Source: Domibacillus sp. DTU_2020_1001157_1_SI_ALB_TIR_016 | Lineage (GTDB): Bacteria; Bacillota; Bacilli; Bacillales; Domibacillaceae | Direction of reading: 5' to 3' | Length of the DNA stretch: 64,000 nucleotides | NCBI RefSeq assembly: GCF_032341995.1 | Contig: NZ_CP135439.1 | Span: 992,001-1,056,000, forward strand | In this document: positions 10,523-18,406 of the stretch, piece by piece | Position numbering within the stretch: position 1 is the first letter of the stretch | How the letters are laid out: each line of letters opens with the position of its first letter | Notes under the pieces: model-generated | Told to the model about the DNA's origin: nothing | The model's input: the letters and a program-made list of their open reading frames with translations, nothing else | Databases searched by the model: none | Position numbers and translations under genes: made by a program

Positions 10523-11289
10523 CCGTTTTTCGTCAAGTGAAAGGCGAAGGAGAGCCGGTTTTATTGCTGCATGGTTTTACGGGAAGTTCTTCTACGTGGG
10601 AAGGCCTGGACGAGCATTTTCCCTTTCAGCTTGTGATGCCCGATCTTGCCGGGCATGGACAAACGAACCGTTTAGCAGCAGATTTGGAAACAGAAGCTGA
10701 ATCTCTTAAAAAGATGATGAATGACGCCGGTTTTTCTTCTTTTCACCTTATCGGTTATTCAATGGGCGGCCGCCTCGCTTTGGCTCTCGCGCTTCTTTAC
10801 CCAGAAGCGGTCCGGTCTTTGGTGCTTGAAAGCACTTCACCGGGGCTCGAGAGTGAAGAAGAGCGTGCAGCAAGGCGGCAATCAGATGAAAAACTGGCTC
10901 AACGAATTGAACAGGAAGGCGTTGCCTCGTTCGTTAATTTTTGGGAAAGTATTCCAATGTTTGCTTCGCAGAAAAAACTGCCAGCGGCTGTTCAAGAAAA
11001 GGTCCGGAGGGAGCGCCTGGCCCAGTCGGCAGAAGGGCTGGCGTCGTCACTTCGTTTGATGGGAACGGGCAGCCAGCCATCGTATTGGAACCGGCTTCAA
11101 ACGCTTAGCATGCCTGTTTTGCTGCTTACAGGAACGCAAGATAAAAAATTTACACGTATCGCCTGCCGGATGAAGGAGCGGCTTCCATTTTGTGAATGGA
11201 TTCAGTTTGACGGAGCAGGCCATGCAATTCATGTGGAGCAGCGCGAAAAATTTGGTACAATAGTAAAGACGTTTTTGTTGAATCAATAA
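10519..11289 (+). CDS. menH: SHCHC synthase, alpha/beta hydrolase
   Basis: MenH removes pyruvate from the MenD product to give 2-succinyl-6-hydroxy-2,4-cyclohexadiene-1-carboxylate. The 256-residue alpha/beta hydrolase shows [10 protein letters not shown] (oxyanion region), the nucleophile elbow [10 protein letters not shown], and the catalytic His in [10 protein letters not shown]. The start at 10519 overlaps the menD stop as ATGA; an earlier in-frame ATG (10480) lies inside menD and would add an unrelated tail. Assignment over other hydrolases rests on motif pattern plus its place between menD and menB. Confidence 0.92.
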   Translation: MTVFRQVKGEGEPVLLLHGFTGSSSTWEGLDEHFPFQLVMPDLAGHGQTNRLAADLETEAESLKKMMNDAGFSSFHLIGYSMGGRLALALALLYPEAVRSLVLESTSPGLESEEERAARRQSDEKLAQRIEQEGVASFVNFWESIPMFASQKKLPAAVQEKVRRERLAQSAEGLASSLRLMGTGSQPSYWNRLQTLSMPVLLLTGTQDKKFTRIACRMKERLPFCEWIQFDGAGHAIHVEQREKFGTIVKTFLLNQ

Positions 11290-11302
11290 GGAGGACAACA
11301 AA

Positions 11303-12121
11303 GTGGAAATTAATTGGGTAAAAGAACGCGAATACGAAGACATTAAGTATGAAACGTATAATGGCATTGCCAAAGTGACGATCAACCGTCCCGAAGTACA
11401 TAACGCATTTCGTCCGAAAACAGTCACGGAAATGATCGATGCATTTGCATATGCGCGTGACGATTCTAAAATTGGCGTTATTATTTTAGCCGGTGAAGGC
11501 GGAAAAGCATTCTGCTCCGGCGGTGACCAAAAAGTGCGCGGCCATGGCGGCTACGTAGGAGATGACCAAATTCCACGCTTAAACGTGCTGGACTTACAGC
11601 GTTTGATCCGTGTTATTCCAAAGCCGGTAATCGCAATGGTGGCAGGCTATGCAATCGGCGGCGGCCACGTGCTTCACGTTGTATGTGATTTAACGATTGC
11701 AGCAGACAATGCTGTATTCGGACAAACAGGACCGAAAGTCGGCTCCTTTGATGCTGGTTACGGTTCAGGTTACCTGGCACGCATCGTCGGCCATAAAAAA
11801 GCGCGTGAAATTTGGTTCCTTTGCCGTCAGTACAATGCGCAGGAAGCATTGGACATGGGTCTTGTAAACACGGTTGTACCACTTGAAAAATTAGAAGAAG
11901 AAACGGTGCAGTGGGCGGAAGAAATGCTTTCAAAGAGCCCGACGGCGCTTCGCTTTATCAAAGCGGCTATGAATGCGGACACAGATGGTCTTGCAGGCCT
12001 GCAGCAGTTTGCAGGTGATGCGACGCTTCTTTACTACACAACAGATGAAGCAAAAGAAGGACGCGATTCGTTCAAAGAAAAACGCGATCCAGACTTTGGC
12101 CAGTTCCCAAGATTCCCGTAA
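11303..12121 (+). CDS. menB: 1,4-dihydroxy-2-naphthoyl-CoA synthase
   Basis: MenB closes the second ring of the naphthoquinone from o-succinylbenzoyl-CoA. It is a 272-residue crotonase-fold enzyme with [16 protein letters not shown] (substrate loop), the oxyanion segment [20 protein letters not shown] and the C-terminal [12 protein letters not shown] typical of MenB. The start is a GTG with AAGGAGG nine bases upstream. A strong terminator follows immediately, although the operon continues. Confidence 0.96.
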   Translation: MEINWVKEREYEDIKYETYNGIAKVTINRPEVHNAFRPKTVTEMIDAFAYARDDSKIGVIILAGEGGKAFCSGGDQKVRGHGGYVGDDQIPRLNVLDLQRLIRVIPKPVIAMVAGYAIGGGHVLHVVCDLTIAADNAVFGQTGPKVGSFDAGYGSGYLARIVGHKKAREIWFLCRQYNAQEALDMGLVNTVVPLEKLEEETVQWAEEMLSKSPTALRFIKAAMNADTDGLAGLQQFAGDATLLYYTTDEAKEGRDSFKEKRDPDFGQFPRFP

Positions 12122-12130
12122 CGAAATCGA

Positions 12131-12161
12131 AAGAGTGTCCTATACCGGACACTCTTTTTTT
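12131..12161 (+). terminator. Terminator inside the men operon (menB/menE)
   Basis: A 10-bp stem AAGAGTGTCC / GGACACTCTT with a short loop is followed by seven or more T residues. No promoter is visible in the 20 bases between it and menE, so menE-menC must be read by partial read-through or from a promoter inside menB. Confidence 0.85.
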
Positions 12162-12181
12162 AAATGGAAAGGATGATCATA

Positions 12182-13618
12182 ATGAACATGCCAAACTGGC
12201 TTCAGCAGCGTGCTTTTTTAACTCCTGAGCGAACGGCTCTTGCTTTTTATGACGAAACGTGGACCTTTTCACAATTGTTCGATAAAGCATCCGTGCTGGC
12301 AGGTCAATTGAAGGCAGCGGGAATAAAAAAAGGCGACTATTGCGGTGTGCTGGCAGGAAATCGGCCGGACACGGTTTTTCTCATTCATGCTCTTCAGCAG
12401 ATCGGCGCTGCAGCAGTGATGCTAAACAGCCGGCTGGCTGCAGAAGAACTGGCCTGGCAGCTTCAAGATGCCGATGCTGTGTGTCTGCTGTATGACGGGG
12501 AGCATCAGAATAAAGCTCATTCTGTGACAGATATACGCTCTTTTTGTTTTACCTCATTCGGGAAAGCAGCGAAAGAAAACAAGCGTGAAATGTTTGCTTT
12601 AGAAGACATTTGCTCGCTTATGTATACGTCTGGTACAACAGGACGGCCAAAAGGTGTTAAACAGACCTATGGCAATCATTATGCCAGCGCGACAGCTTCG
12701 GCTTTAAATCTTGGTCTTCACTCGGACGATGCCTGGCTTTGTGCGGTGCCTCTATTTCATATTTCAGGGTATTCTATTTTAATGAAAAGCGTGTTGTATG
12801 GGATGGAAGTGTGCCTCATCGAAAAATTTGATCCGAACTATGTAAACGGACTGTTACAAGAAGGACGAGTGACCATGATTTCAGTTGTCACGGCCATGCT
12901 TTCTTCCATGCTGCATACACTCGAGGGAGCGTACCACGCCCGGCTTCGCTGTGTTCTTCTTGGCGGAGGCCCTGCTCCTCTTCCCATATTGGAGACGTGC
13001 CAGGCAAAAGGCATCCCTGTTTACCAAACGTATGGCATGACTGAGACTTCCTCTCAAATTGTAACGCTCGCACCAGAAGATGCTTTCCGGAAAATCGGTT
13101 CCGCCGGCAAGCCTTTGTTTCCATGTGCGATCCATATTGATGGAGAAGACGAGGGAGAAATTTGGGTCAGCGGCCCCAACGTGACGCCAGGCTACTTAAA
13201 CCGTCCGGACGCGAACGAGCGGGCTTTTCAAAACGGCTGGTTTCGGACTGGAGATATCGGCCGGCTTGATGAAGAAGGATTTTTATATGTGCTGGACCGC
13301 CGTTCCGATTTAATTATTTCTGGCGGTGAAAATATTTACCCGGCCGAAATCGAGTCCGTCCTTACCGGTCATCCAGCCCTTTTAGAAGCCGGGGTGGCGG
13401 GTGTGCCGGATGAGAAATGGGGAAGTGTTCCCGCTGCTTTTTATGTGGCGCAGTCTCCGGTTTCGAAAGCAGAATTACTGCATTTCTGTCAGGAAAAGCT
13501 CGCCCGTTTTAAAGTGCCGGCTTATTTTATTGAAGTAGAAGTCCTGCCGAGAAATGCGGCAAATAAATTGCTCCGGCGTGAACTGGCCAGGCAGTGGAGT
13601 GAGCGTTATGAACATTAA
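12182..13618 (+). CDS. menE: o-succinylbenzoate-CoA ligase
   Basis: MenE activates o-succinylbenzoate with ATP and CoA for MenB. The 478-residue protein is an ANL-superfamily ligase: MYTSGTTGRPKGVKQTYGNH (P-loop), YQTYGMTETSSQ, GWFRTGDIGRLDEEG and the C-terminal hinge LDRRSDLIISGGENIYPAEIE split over its family positions, with the catalytic Lys near the end (NAANKLLRREL). The start at 12182 (MNMPNWLQQR) follows AAAGGA by eight bases and matches the B. subtilis N terminus. It overlaps menC by 11 bases. Confidence 0.94.
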   Translation: MNMPNWLQQRAFLTPERTALAFYDETWTFSQLFDKASVLAGQLKAAGIKKGDYCGVLAGNRPDTVFLIHALQQIGAAAVMLNSRLAAEELAWQLQDADAVCLLYDGEHQNKAHSVTDIRSFCFTSFGKAAKENKREMFALEDICSLMYTSGTTGRPKGVKQTYGNHYASATASALNLGLHSDDAWLCAVPLFHISGYSILMKSVLYGMEVCLIEKFDPNYVNGLLQEGRVTMISVVTAMLSSMLHTLEGAYHARLRCVLLGGGPAPLPILETCQAKGIPVYQTYGMTETSSQIVTLAPEDAFRKIGSAGKPLFPCAIHIDGEDEGEIWVSGPNVTPGYLNRPDANERAFQNGWFRTGDIGRLDEEGFLYVLDRRSDLIISGGENIYPAEIESVLTGHPALLEAGVAGVPDEKWGSVPAAFYVAQSPVSKAELLHFCQEKLARFKVPAYFIEVEVLPRNAANKLLRRELARQWSERYEH

Positions 13619-14708
13619 GCGGCTCACGATGCATGTAGTAGAAATGCCGCTGAAAGCGCCGTTTTACACACACTTGGAAACGGTCACGAAGCGGGAAGCG
13701 ATTATCATTGAGGTAGAAGACCGGAATGGGACAGTAGGCTGGGGAGAAGCGTCCGCTTTTTCTACGCCATGGTACACGGAAGAAACGGTGGCCACAGAGT
13801 GGCACATTATAAAGGACGTGCTGTTTCCGCTGCTGAAAGAGCATGACATTTCTCATCCGGCGGATGCATCGTCCCTTTTTTGGGCTGTACGGGGCAATCA
13901 GATGGCTAAAGCGGGTGTAGAATCAGCACTATGGGATTTGTACGCTAAAAAGCTGGATCAGCCGCTTTTTGAAGTGGTTGGCGGAACGCGCTCATCCATT
14001 TCGGTCGGAGCGGTTGCCTCAGGAAAAACGACGGACGAGATGCTGGAGCGCATACAAGCTCATGTTGAAGCCGGATACGGGCGCATTAAAGTGAAAATCA
14101 GCCAGGGCTCTGACATCGAAATGCTGACAGCAATTCGTAAAGCATACCCATACATTTCGCTGATGGCTGATGCCAATTCAGCCTACTCGCTGCAGCATAT
14201 CGATCATTTAAAAACGCTCGATACATATGGACTGATGATGATCGAGCAGCCGCTTGAAGCAGACGACATGTGGAACCATGCAAAGCTGCAGCGCCAGCTT
14301 AAGACACCGGTTTGTTTAGACGAAAGCATCCGTTCTTTCCATGATGCCAAGTGTGCGGTTGAAATGAAGGCCTGCCGGGTGATCAATGTAAAATTCAGCC
14401 GGGTAGGAGGAATATCGGAAGCAAAACGCATTCATGATTACTGCCTTCAACAGAATATCGATCTTTGGGCAGGCGGAATGATTGAATTTGGCATTTCGCG
14501 CGCACACAATGTGGCGCTTGCTTCGCTTCCGGGATTTACGATGCCAGGTGACATTGTTTCCACTGACTATTACTGGGAAGAAGATTTTATTGAGCCCGGC
14601 ATTTTTGTTCAAAACGGCCGGATTCATTTGTCGCAGGAACCAGGCATTGGCTTCGGAGTCAGCCGGAAGCGAATAGAAAAGCAGCGAAAAGCGGTTTATT
14701 CCGCTTAA
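13608..14708 (+). CDS. menC: o-succinylbenzoate synthase
   Basis: MenC dehydrates the MenH product to o-succinylbenzoate. The 366-residue protein has the enolase-superfamily layout: an N-terminal capping domain, then a barrel with KVKIS (general base Lys), the metal ligands LMADANSAYS, IEQPLE and CLDESI, and VNVKFSRVGG-like VINVKFSRVGG with the second Lys. Members of this family can also act as N-acylamino acid racemases, but the men operon position settles the role. The start at 13608 overlaps the end of menE. Confidence 0.94.
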   Translation: MNIKRLTMHVVEMPLKAPFYTHLETVTKREAIIIEVEDRNGTVGWGEASAFSTPWYTEETVATEWHIIKDVLFPLLKEHDISHPADASSLFWAVRGNQMAKAGVESALWDLYAKKLDQPLFEVVGGTRSSISVGAVASGKTTDEMLERIQAHVEAGYGRIKVKISQGSDIEMLTAIRKAYPYISLMADANSAYSLQHIDHLKTLDTYGLMMIEQPLEADDMWNHAKLQRQLKTPVCLDESIRSFHDAKCAVEMKACRVINVKFSRVGGISEAKRIHDYCLQQNIDLWAGGMIEFGISRAHNVALASLPGFTMPGDIVSTDYYWEEDFIEPGIFVQNGRIHLSQEPGIGFGVSRKRIEKQRKAVYSA

Positions 14709-14709
14709 T

Positions 14710-14946
14710 TCAATTTCTTTTTTTTAGCGGCCACTTTTCGGGCACATAATCTACGCCGCCAGGGTGAAATGGATGGCATTTTAAAATACGAATAACAGCA
14801 AGCAGTCCGCCTTTTAGGGCTCCATGCTTTTGAACGGCTTCGTACCCATAATGGGAACAAGTCGGATAAAAGCGGCATGAAGGCGGCTTTAGCGGTGAAA
14901 TTCCTTTTTGGTAAAAGCGGATCAAAAACAAGAATAGCTTTTTCAT
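14710..14946 (-). CDS. yidD: YidD, membrane protein insertion efficiency factor
   Basis: A 78-residue basic protein with the YidD signature: [28 protein letters not shown], and [12 protein letters not shown]. Family members lie at the inner face of the membrane and help YidC-dependent insertion. Three cysteines are at the conserved places. It starts on the ATG that overlaps the stop of the small ytzI-like gene (ATGA), with a CCTCC-complementary GGAGG in that gene's last codons, so the two are coupled. The B. subtilis counterpart is ytjA. Confidence 0.9.
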   Translation of the reverse strand: MKKLFLFLIRFYQKGISPLKPPSCRFYPTCSHYGYEAVQKHGALKGGLLAVIRILKCHPFHPGGVDYVPEKWPLKKRN

Positions 14947-15098
14947 TTTTCCTCCTGTTTTTCATATGCGGAGTTTTCTTTTGGCGGATCAATCGTATGT
15001 TTGTAACTGTATCCTTTTTGAATGGTGAATAAGGAAAGAGCCAGTACAACGAGAACAACAAGCATAGAAACGATAAGGACCATCATCATATCCGACAA
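14943..15098 (-). CDS. ytzI: YtzI-like small membrane protein (51 aa)
   Basis: This short frame reads [16 protein letters not shown] at its start, one transmembrane helix of about 20 residues, then a polar tail with [11 protein letters not shown]. That layout matches the small Bacillus protein YtzI as I remember it; function is unknown. The start is a TTG at 15098 with AAAGGAGAG about six bases upstream. An in-frame ATG seven codons earlier (15119) lies inside the ribosome binding region and has none of its own. The stop overlaps the yidD start as ATGA, which supports it being translated. Confidence 0.75.
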   Translation of the reverse strand: MSDMMMVLIVSMLVVLVVLALSLFTIQKGYSYKHTIDPPKENSAYEKQEEK

Positions 15099-15135
15099 GG
15101 AAATCTCTCCTTTTTTCATAGTGTATCACGTTTTT

Positions 15136-15163
15136 GTTTAGTTCTGTATAAGAGTGGTATACT
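15136..15163 (+). promoter_or_regulatory. dps promoter, SigB-like with overlapping SigA -10
   Basis: GTTTAG (15136-15141), 13 bases, TGGTAT (15155-15160) fits the SigB pattern GTTTAA-N12-15-GGGTAT with two mismatches. TATACT (15158-15163) overlaps and could serve SigA. In B. subtilis dps is a SigB-dependent stress gene. Confidence 0.55.
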
Positions 15164-15207
15164 AAAAAGGTCGAGATAAATTTGAAAATGTTGGAGGAGA
15201 TTCTTTT

Positions 15208-15648
15208 ATGTCAGAACAGTTAATCAGCAGTGTAAACAAACAGGTTGCAAACTGGACGGTGCTTTATACAAAGCTTCATAACTATCATTGGTATGTAAAA
15301 GGACCTCAGTTCTTTACGCTGCATGCAAAATTTGAAGAGTTATACACTGAAGCAAGCGGGCATATTGATGAGCTGGCTGAGCGTCTTTTGGCGCTGGACG
15401 GAAAGCCGGTAGCAACGCTTCGTGAATCCCTTGAACTGGCAACGGTAAATGAAGCAGAAGGGCAGGAATCTGCGGAAGAAATGGTACAGTCAGTTGTTAA
15501 TGACTTTACAACGCTGACTGGCGAATTAAAAGAGGCAATGGATTTAGCCGCTGAAGTAGGCGATGAAACAACAGGCGATATGCTTCTGGCGATCCACCAA
15601 AGCCTGGAGAAGCATGTTTGGATGCTTAAATCATTCCTAGGAAAATAA
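15208..15648 (+). CDS. dps: Dps-family ferritin, DNA-binding protein from starved cells
   Basis: A 146-residue four-helix protein that forms a 12-subunit shell, oxidises Fe(II) and protects DNA from oxidants. The ferroxidase ligands sit in [36 protein letters not shown], as in all Dps. The start follows TTGGAGGAGA by a normal distance. It is monocistronic: its own promoter lies upstream and two hairpins follow. The B. subtilis relatives are Dps (general stress) and MrgA (PerR); no PerR box is visible here and the promoter looks SigB-like, which favours Dps. Confidence 0.94.
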   Translation: MSEQLISSVNKQVANWTVLYTKLHNYHWYVKGPQFFTLHAKFEELYTEASGHIDELAERLLALDGKPVATLRESLELATVNEAEGQESAEEMVQSVVNDFTTLTGELKEAMDLAAEVGDETTGDMLLAIHQSLEKHVWMLKSFLGK

Positions 15649-15655
15649 TGAACAA

Positions 15656-15683
15656 GCCGAGCCGATAAGAGCTCGGTTTTTTT
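15656..15683 (+). terminator. dps terminator
   Basis: Stem CCGAGC / GCTCGG with an 8-base loop and seven T residues directly after the dps stop. Confidence 0.85.
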
Positions 15684-15694
15684 ATGAAAGGAAA

Positions 15695-15728
15695 CAAAAA
15701 AACGGAGAATGAGTCCTCTCCGTTTTTT
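15695..15728. terminator. Bidirectional terminator between dps and the next gene
   Basis: Twelve-base arms AAAAAACGGAGA / TCTCCGTTTTTT with an 8-base loop. It backs up the dps terminator and ends the convergent small gene on the minus strand. Confidence 0.85.
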
Positions 15729-15737
15729 CTTTATGTA

Positions 15738-15980
15738 TTAATGGAGCAGGCGGTTTCGGTCGGCAGGTATTTGATCCTGGTTGAATTTTTCTTTTAATCC
15801 TTCGTACAAATAAACGCGGAACAGCCAGGCAAGTTCTTCATTAGGCATTTCTCCAATGATGGACAGGATATCTGTCTCAGTCATTTCACCAAGAACGGTC
15901 AGCGTGATCATATCCAGGTCGTCTTCTGTTCCTTGCAGCCGGCCGCGATACAGTTCAAACAATTCATTTACAAATTTCAT
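15738..15980 (-). CDS. Small acidic Bacillaceae protein (DUF6154-like), catabolite-controlled
   Basis: An 80-residue soluble, mostly helical protein beginning MKFVNELFELYRGRLQGTED. I place it in the small Bacillaceae family annotated as DUF6154 from memory, with moderate certainty; function is unknown. The start has AAAAAGGAGG nine bases upstream. Its promoter (minus strand) is clear and contains a perfect CcpA site in the spacer, so expression should be repressed by good carbon sources. It is alone between a terminator and the divergent gene at 16102. Confidence 0.8.
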   Translation of the reverse strand: MKFVNELFELYRGRLQGTEDDLDMITLTVLGEMTETDILSIIGEMPNEELAWLFRVYLYEGLKEKFNQDQIPADRNRLLH

Positions 15981-16012
15981 CGCTGTGCCTCCTTTTTAAG
16001 AATATATATATA

Positions 16013-16042
16013 GTTATACATGAAAACGCTATCATATTCCAA
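16013..16042 (-). promoter_or_regulatory. Promoter with perfect cre site in the spacer
   Basis: On the minus strand TTGGAA (16037-16042) and TATAAC (16013-16018) are 18 bases apart. Between them the plus-strand sequence TGAAAACGCTATCA (16021-16034) matches the CcpA operator consensus TGWAANCGNTNWCA at all 14 positions. Confidence 0.75.
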
Positions 16043-16101
16043 CTTTTTTTATTGAATGAAGAAAAGAAAAAGCGCACATGCTGTAAAAAGGAGGGATTAA
16101 T

Positions 16102-16410
16102 GTGGAAAAACAGCCTTACTATATTGCCATCGCGAATGGAGAAATTCAGTCACAGCCGGATGTGTCCCCATGGAATTTTCGTGTTTTTGCCAATGATAAG
16201 GAAATACAATCGCTGCGTGAGCTGTTAAATGGAATGAACCGGGAGGACTTTGGCTCGTTCTGGCGGGCGCACGTTCCTGCTATTCCGTATCATGAAGATC
16301 AAAACAATGACCGATATGACGACTATATGATGGCGGTATACGAAAAAATCTATGAACTTGGAGATGAAGACGCACGACAACATATAAAAAAGTGGAGAAA
16401 TGACGTATAA
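16102..16410 (+). CDS. Small conserved Bacillaceae protein of unknown function
   Basis: A 102-residue soluble protein, start MEKQPYYIAIANGEIQSQP, with the internal segment SFWRAHVPAIPYHEDQNNDRYD. I recall similar proteins in Bacillus, some loosely labelled hydrolase, but there is no catalytic motif to support that. The start is a GTG with AAAAGGAGGG eight bases upstream; an overlapping ATG at 16100 is in another frame. It leads a tight run with the Nudix gene, the alpha/beta hydrolase and ytmB. Confidence 0.8.
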   Translation: MEKQPYYIAIANGEIQSQPDVSPWNFRVFANDKEIQSLRELLNGMNREDFGSFWRAHVPAIPYHEDQNNDRYDDYMMAVYEKIYELGDEDARQHIKKWRNDV

Positions 16411-16444
16411 TAGAGAGAAAGCAAGCAGGGGTGAGGGATGCCGG

Positions 16445-16918
16445 TTGCACAGTTTTACCGATCAAAACAATTATCCTGTTACGATGGTGTTTACAAGAGG
16501 AGCGTTTGGAAGGGCGCCGTCTCACGTTCTTGTTTTATGCCGATTCGAGCATTCTTGGCTTTTAACAAAACATAAAGTACGAGGTCTTGAATGTCCGGGG
16601 GGAAAAAGAGAACCGGGTGAAACGCTTGAAGCAGCAGCCCACAGGGAAGTGGCAGAAGAAACGGGGGCCGCGATATCCGGTTTGCACTTCATAGGTGAGT
16701 ATTATGTTCATGCACCAGAACAGCCGTTTTTAAAAGCGGTTTTTTTTGCGCACGTAACGGATATAAAAAAGAAACAAGATTATTTAGAAACAGACGGTCC
16801 ATATATAGAAAAGGATGATTTGCTCGAAGCGCGCTTTGGAGCTCATTATTCTTTTTTAATGAAAGATGAAATGATTCCGCTCGCGTTATCAGAAGTAAGG
16901 AGAAAGGGGCTGGTCTAA
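16445..16918 (+). CDS. ytkD: Nudix hydrolase, YtkD-type nucleoside triphosphatase
   Basis: The Nudix box is complete: GGKREPGETLEAAAHREVAE followed by ETGA. B. subtilis YtkD hydrolyses damaged and normal (d)NTPs and is counted as a MutT-like sanitiser; the same role is inferred. A TTG start at 16445 (MHSFTDQNN) is preferred, with GGTGAGGG seven bases upstream; it gives 157 residues, near the 158 of YtkD. An in-frame ATG at 16400, overlapping the previous gene, would add 15 residues without a clear site. The stop overlaps the next ATG by one base. Confidence 0.85.
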   Translation: MHSFTDQNNYPVTMVFTRGAFGRAPSHVLVLCRFEHSWLLTKHKVRGLECPGGKREPGETLEAAAHREVAEETGAAISGLHFIGEYYVHAPEQPFLKAVFFAHVTDIKKKQDYLETDGPYIEKDDLLEARFGAHYSFLMKDEMIPLALSEVRRKGLV

Positions 16919-17667
16919 TGGAGTGTATACCGTACCCATCGCCAAATCCACATGTACGTCTTTTCCTGGTTCATTATAAGTCTGCGGGTCTTTTAGTAAA
17001 AGGCTTTTTAGCGGAGCCGGCTGACCAGGAATCGTACGAAGGTTTTTTATACTTGCGAGGCGGTATTAAAGGCATTGGCATGGTGCGGCCGTCAAGAGTC
17101 GCCGAATTCGCTGCAGAAGGATTTATTGTCTTCGCACCGTTTTACAGAGGCAATCGCGGCGGAGAAGGAAATGAAGACTTCGCAGGAGAAGACCGCGAAG
17201 ATGCCTTTAGCGCTTTTGACCTTTTAAGAAATCATTCGCGTGTAAAAAATGGCCGGATTCATGTGTTTGGCTTTTCACGAGGCGGCATTATGGCTCTTTG
17301 GACAGCCATTCACCGGCCGGTGTCTTCACTTGTTACATGGGGCGGCGTATCCGACATGAAACTTACGTATGAAGAAAGAAAGGATATGCGCCGAATGATG
17401 AAACGTGTGATAGGCGGAACGCCCCAAAAAGTGCCGGAGGCGTACGACTGGCGGACACCTCTGGAAGAAGCCGGCCAGATCACAGCGCCCGTGCTGATTA
17501 TTCACGGCCGCAGTGACAAGAATGTATCGGTAGAGCATGCTTACCGGCTGAAGGAAGCTGTGCCGCATGCAGACACGATGTATTTGGATAAATATGATCA
17601 TTACATACCACCTGCAGTAAACCGTCAGATTGTCGGCTACATTGCAAAATGGATAAAGGGGGACTAA
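16918..17667 (+). CDS. ytmA: Alpha/beta hydrolase, YtmA-like (prolyl oligopeptidase fold)
   Basis: A 249-residue protein with the dipeptidyl-peptidase/S9-like hydrolase fold: YLRGGIKGIG and YRGNRGGEGNEDFAGEDRED upstream, nucleophile elbow FGFSRGGIMAL, Asp in HGRSDKNVS and His in YDHYIPP. The family resembles B. subtilis YtmA, whose substrate is not known. There is no signal peptide, so it acts in the cytoplasm. The start overlaps the Nudix gene stop by one base and ytmB follows after four bases. Confidence 0.87.
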   Translation: MECIPYPSPNPHVRLFLVHYKSAGLLVKGFLAEPADQESYEGFLYLRGGIKGIGMVRPSRVAEFAAEGFIVFAPFYRGNRGGEGNEDFAGEDREDAFSAFDLLRNHSRVKNGRIHVFGFSRGGIMALWTAIHRPVSSLVTWGGVSDMKLTYEERKDMRRMMKRVIGGTPQKVPEAYDWRTPLEEAGQITAPVLIIHGRSDKNVSVEHAYRLKEAVPHADTMYLDKYDHYIPPAVNRQIVGYIAKWIKGD

Positions 17668-17671
17668 AATC

Positions 17672-17914
17672 ATGGGAATGCCTATGGAACTAAATACGAT
17701 GATTGTCACAAAAGGAAATGAAGTACGGGAGGAAGAAAATCGGTTCGTTCTTCAAAAAGACGGCTACCGGCTTTATCCAATTGATATTCCAATTGCCGTG
17801 TTTAAAACAAAGGACAGCGAACAAAGCGGTACCGCCCTCATTAAAAAAGTAGAATGGCAACAGGAGAAAACGACCATTACGTATACGCTCGTTTCTTTGA
17901 AATCAACGAATTAA
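17672..17914 (+). CDS. ytmB: YtmB, DUF2584 protein
   Basis: An 80-residue protein rich in beta strand, with MGMPMELNTMIVTKGNEV at its start, matching the small YtmB/DUF2584 family by length and sequence pattern. Function is unknown. It has a good site (AAAGGGGG) upstream, follows the hydrolase by four bases and ends the operon at a strong terminator. In B. subtilis ytmA-ytmB also precede pckA. Confidence 0.85.
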   Translation: MGMPMELNTMIVTKGNEVREEENRFVLQKDGYRLYPIDIPIAVFKTKDSEQSGTALIKKVEWQQEKTTITYTLVSLKSTN

Positions 17915-17920
17915 AAAATG

Positions 17921-17949
17921 AAAGCCCGAGAAACAGTCTCTCGGGCTTT
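17921..17949 (+). terminator. ytmB terminator
   Basis: Eleven-base arms AAAGCCCGAGA / TCTCGGGCTTT around a 7-base loop. The sequence is almost a copy of the neighbouring terminator split by the insertion element. Confidence 0.85.
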
Positions 17950-17985
17950 AAGAGTGTAGACAAAAAGTAAGAAAGCCCGAAGGAT

Positions 17986-17989
17986 CAAT
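17986..17989 (+). repeat. Target site duplication CAAT, left copy
   Basis: CAAT stands directly before the left inverted repeat and again (19274-19277) directly after the right one. One extra base at each border makes a 3-bp reading possible. Confidence 0.7.
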
Positions 17990-18064
17990 GGGACTGACCC
18001 CATAGAGTGAGACAAATAAAAACACCTTTAAGTTGAAAACGGGTATGGAATACCTGAAAACAAC

Positions 18065-18406
18065 TTGGAGGTGTTTTTTTCTATGGGTACAAGAGTCAGT
18101 TATCCAGCGGAAGTAAAAATGAAAGCTGTAAAAATGAGATTAGCTGGAGTGCCGGTCAAAGAAGTCTTGAAGGAATTAAATATCCGAAATAAGACACAGC
18201 TTAAAACATGGATGAAATGGTACAAAGCAGGCGAACTTCATCGGTTTGATCAGCCAGTGGGCAAACAATATTCCTTCGGAAAAGGACCTGAGGAGGAAAA
18301 CGAAACAGAGAAACTGAAAGCAGAAAACCGGTATCTAAAACAGCAGATTGAAGTCTTAAAAAAGTACGAAGAATTGGAGAGGAAGTGGTACCGGAAACAG
18401 CCGTAG
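18065..18406 (+). CDS. IS3-family transposase OrfA
   Basis: A 113-residue protein with an N-terminal helix-turn-helix (YPAEVKMKAVKMRLAGVPVK, ELNIRNKTQLKTWMKWY) that binds the element ends, and a C-terminal leucine-zipper-like coiled coil (ENRYLKQQIEVLKKYEELE). The start follows TTGGAGGTG. The slippery heptamer A-AAA-AAG lies at 18358-18364 in its frame, 42 bases before its stop. Confidence 0.92.
   Translation: MEVFFSMGTRVSYPAEVKMKAVKMRLAGVPVKEVLKELNIRNKTQLKTWMKWYKAGELHRFDQPVGKQYSFGKGPEEENETEKLKAENRYLKQQIEVLKKYEELERKWYRKQP

Noticed and set aside
11047..11427. 126-codon open frame on the minus strand across the menH-menB junction
   Set aside because: It is fully covered by menH and menB and has no recognisable motif.
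14705..15061. 118-codon open frame on the minus strand across yidD and the ytzI-like gene
   Set aside because: It lies out of frame over two better-supported coupled genes, has no ribosome binding site of note and matches no family.
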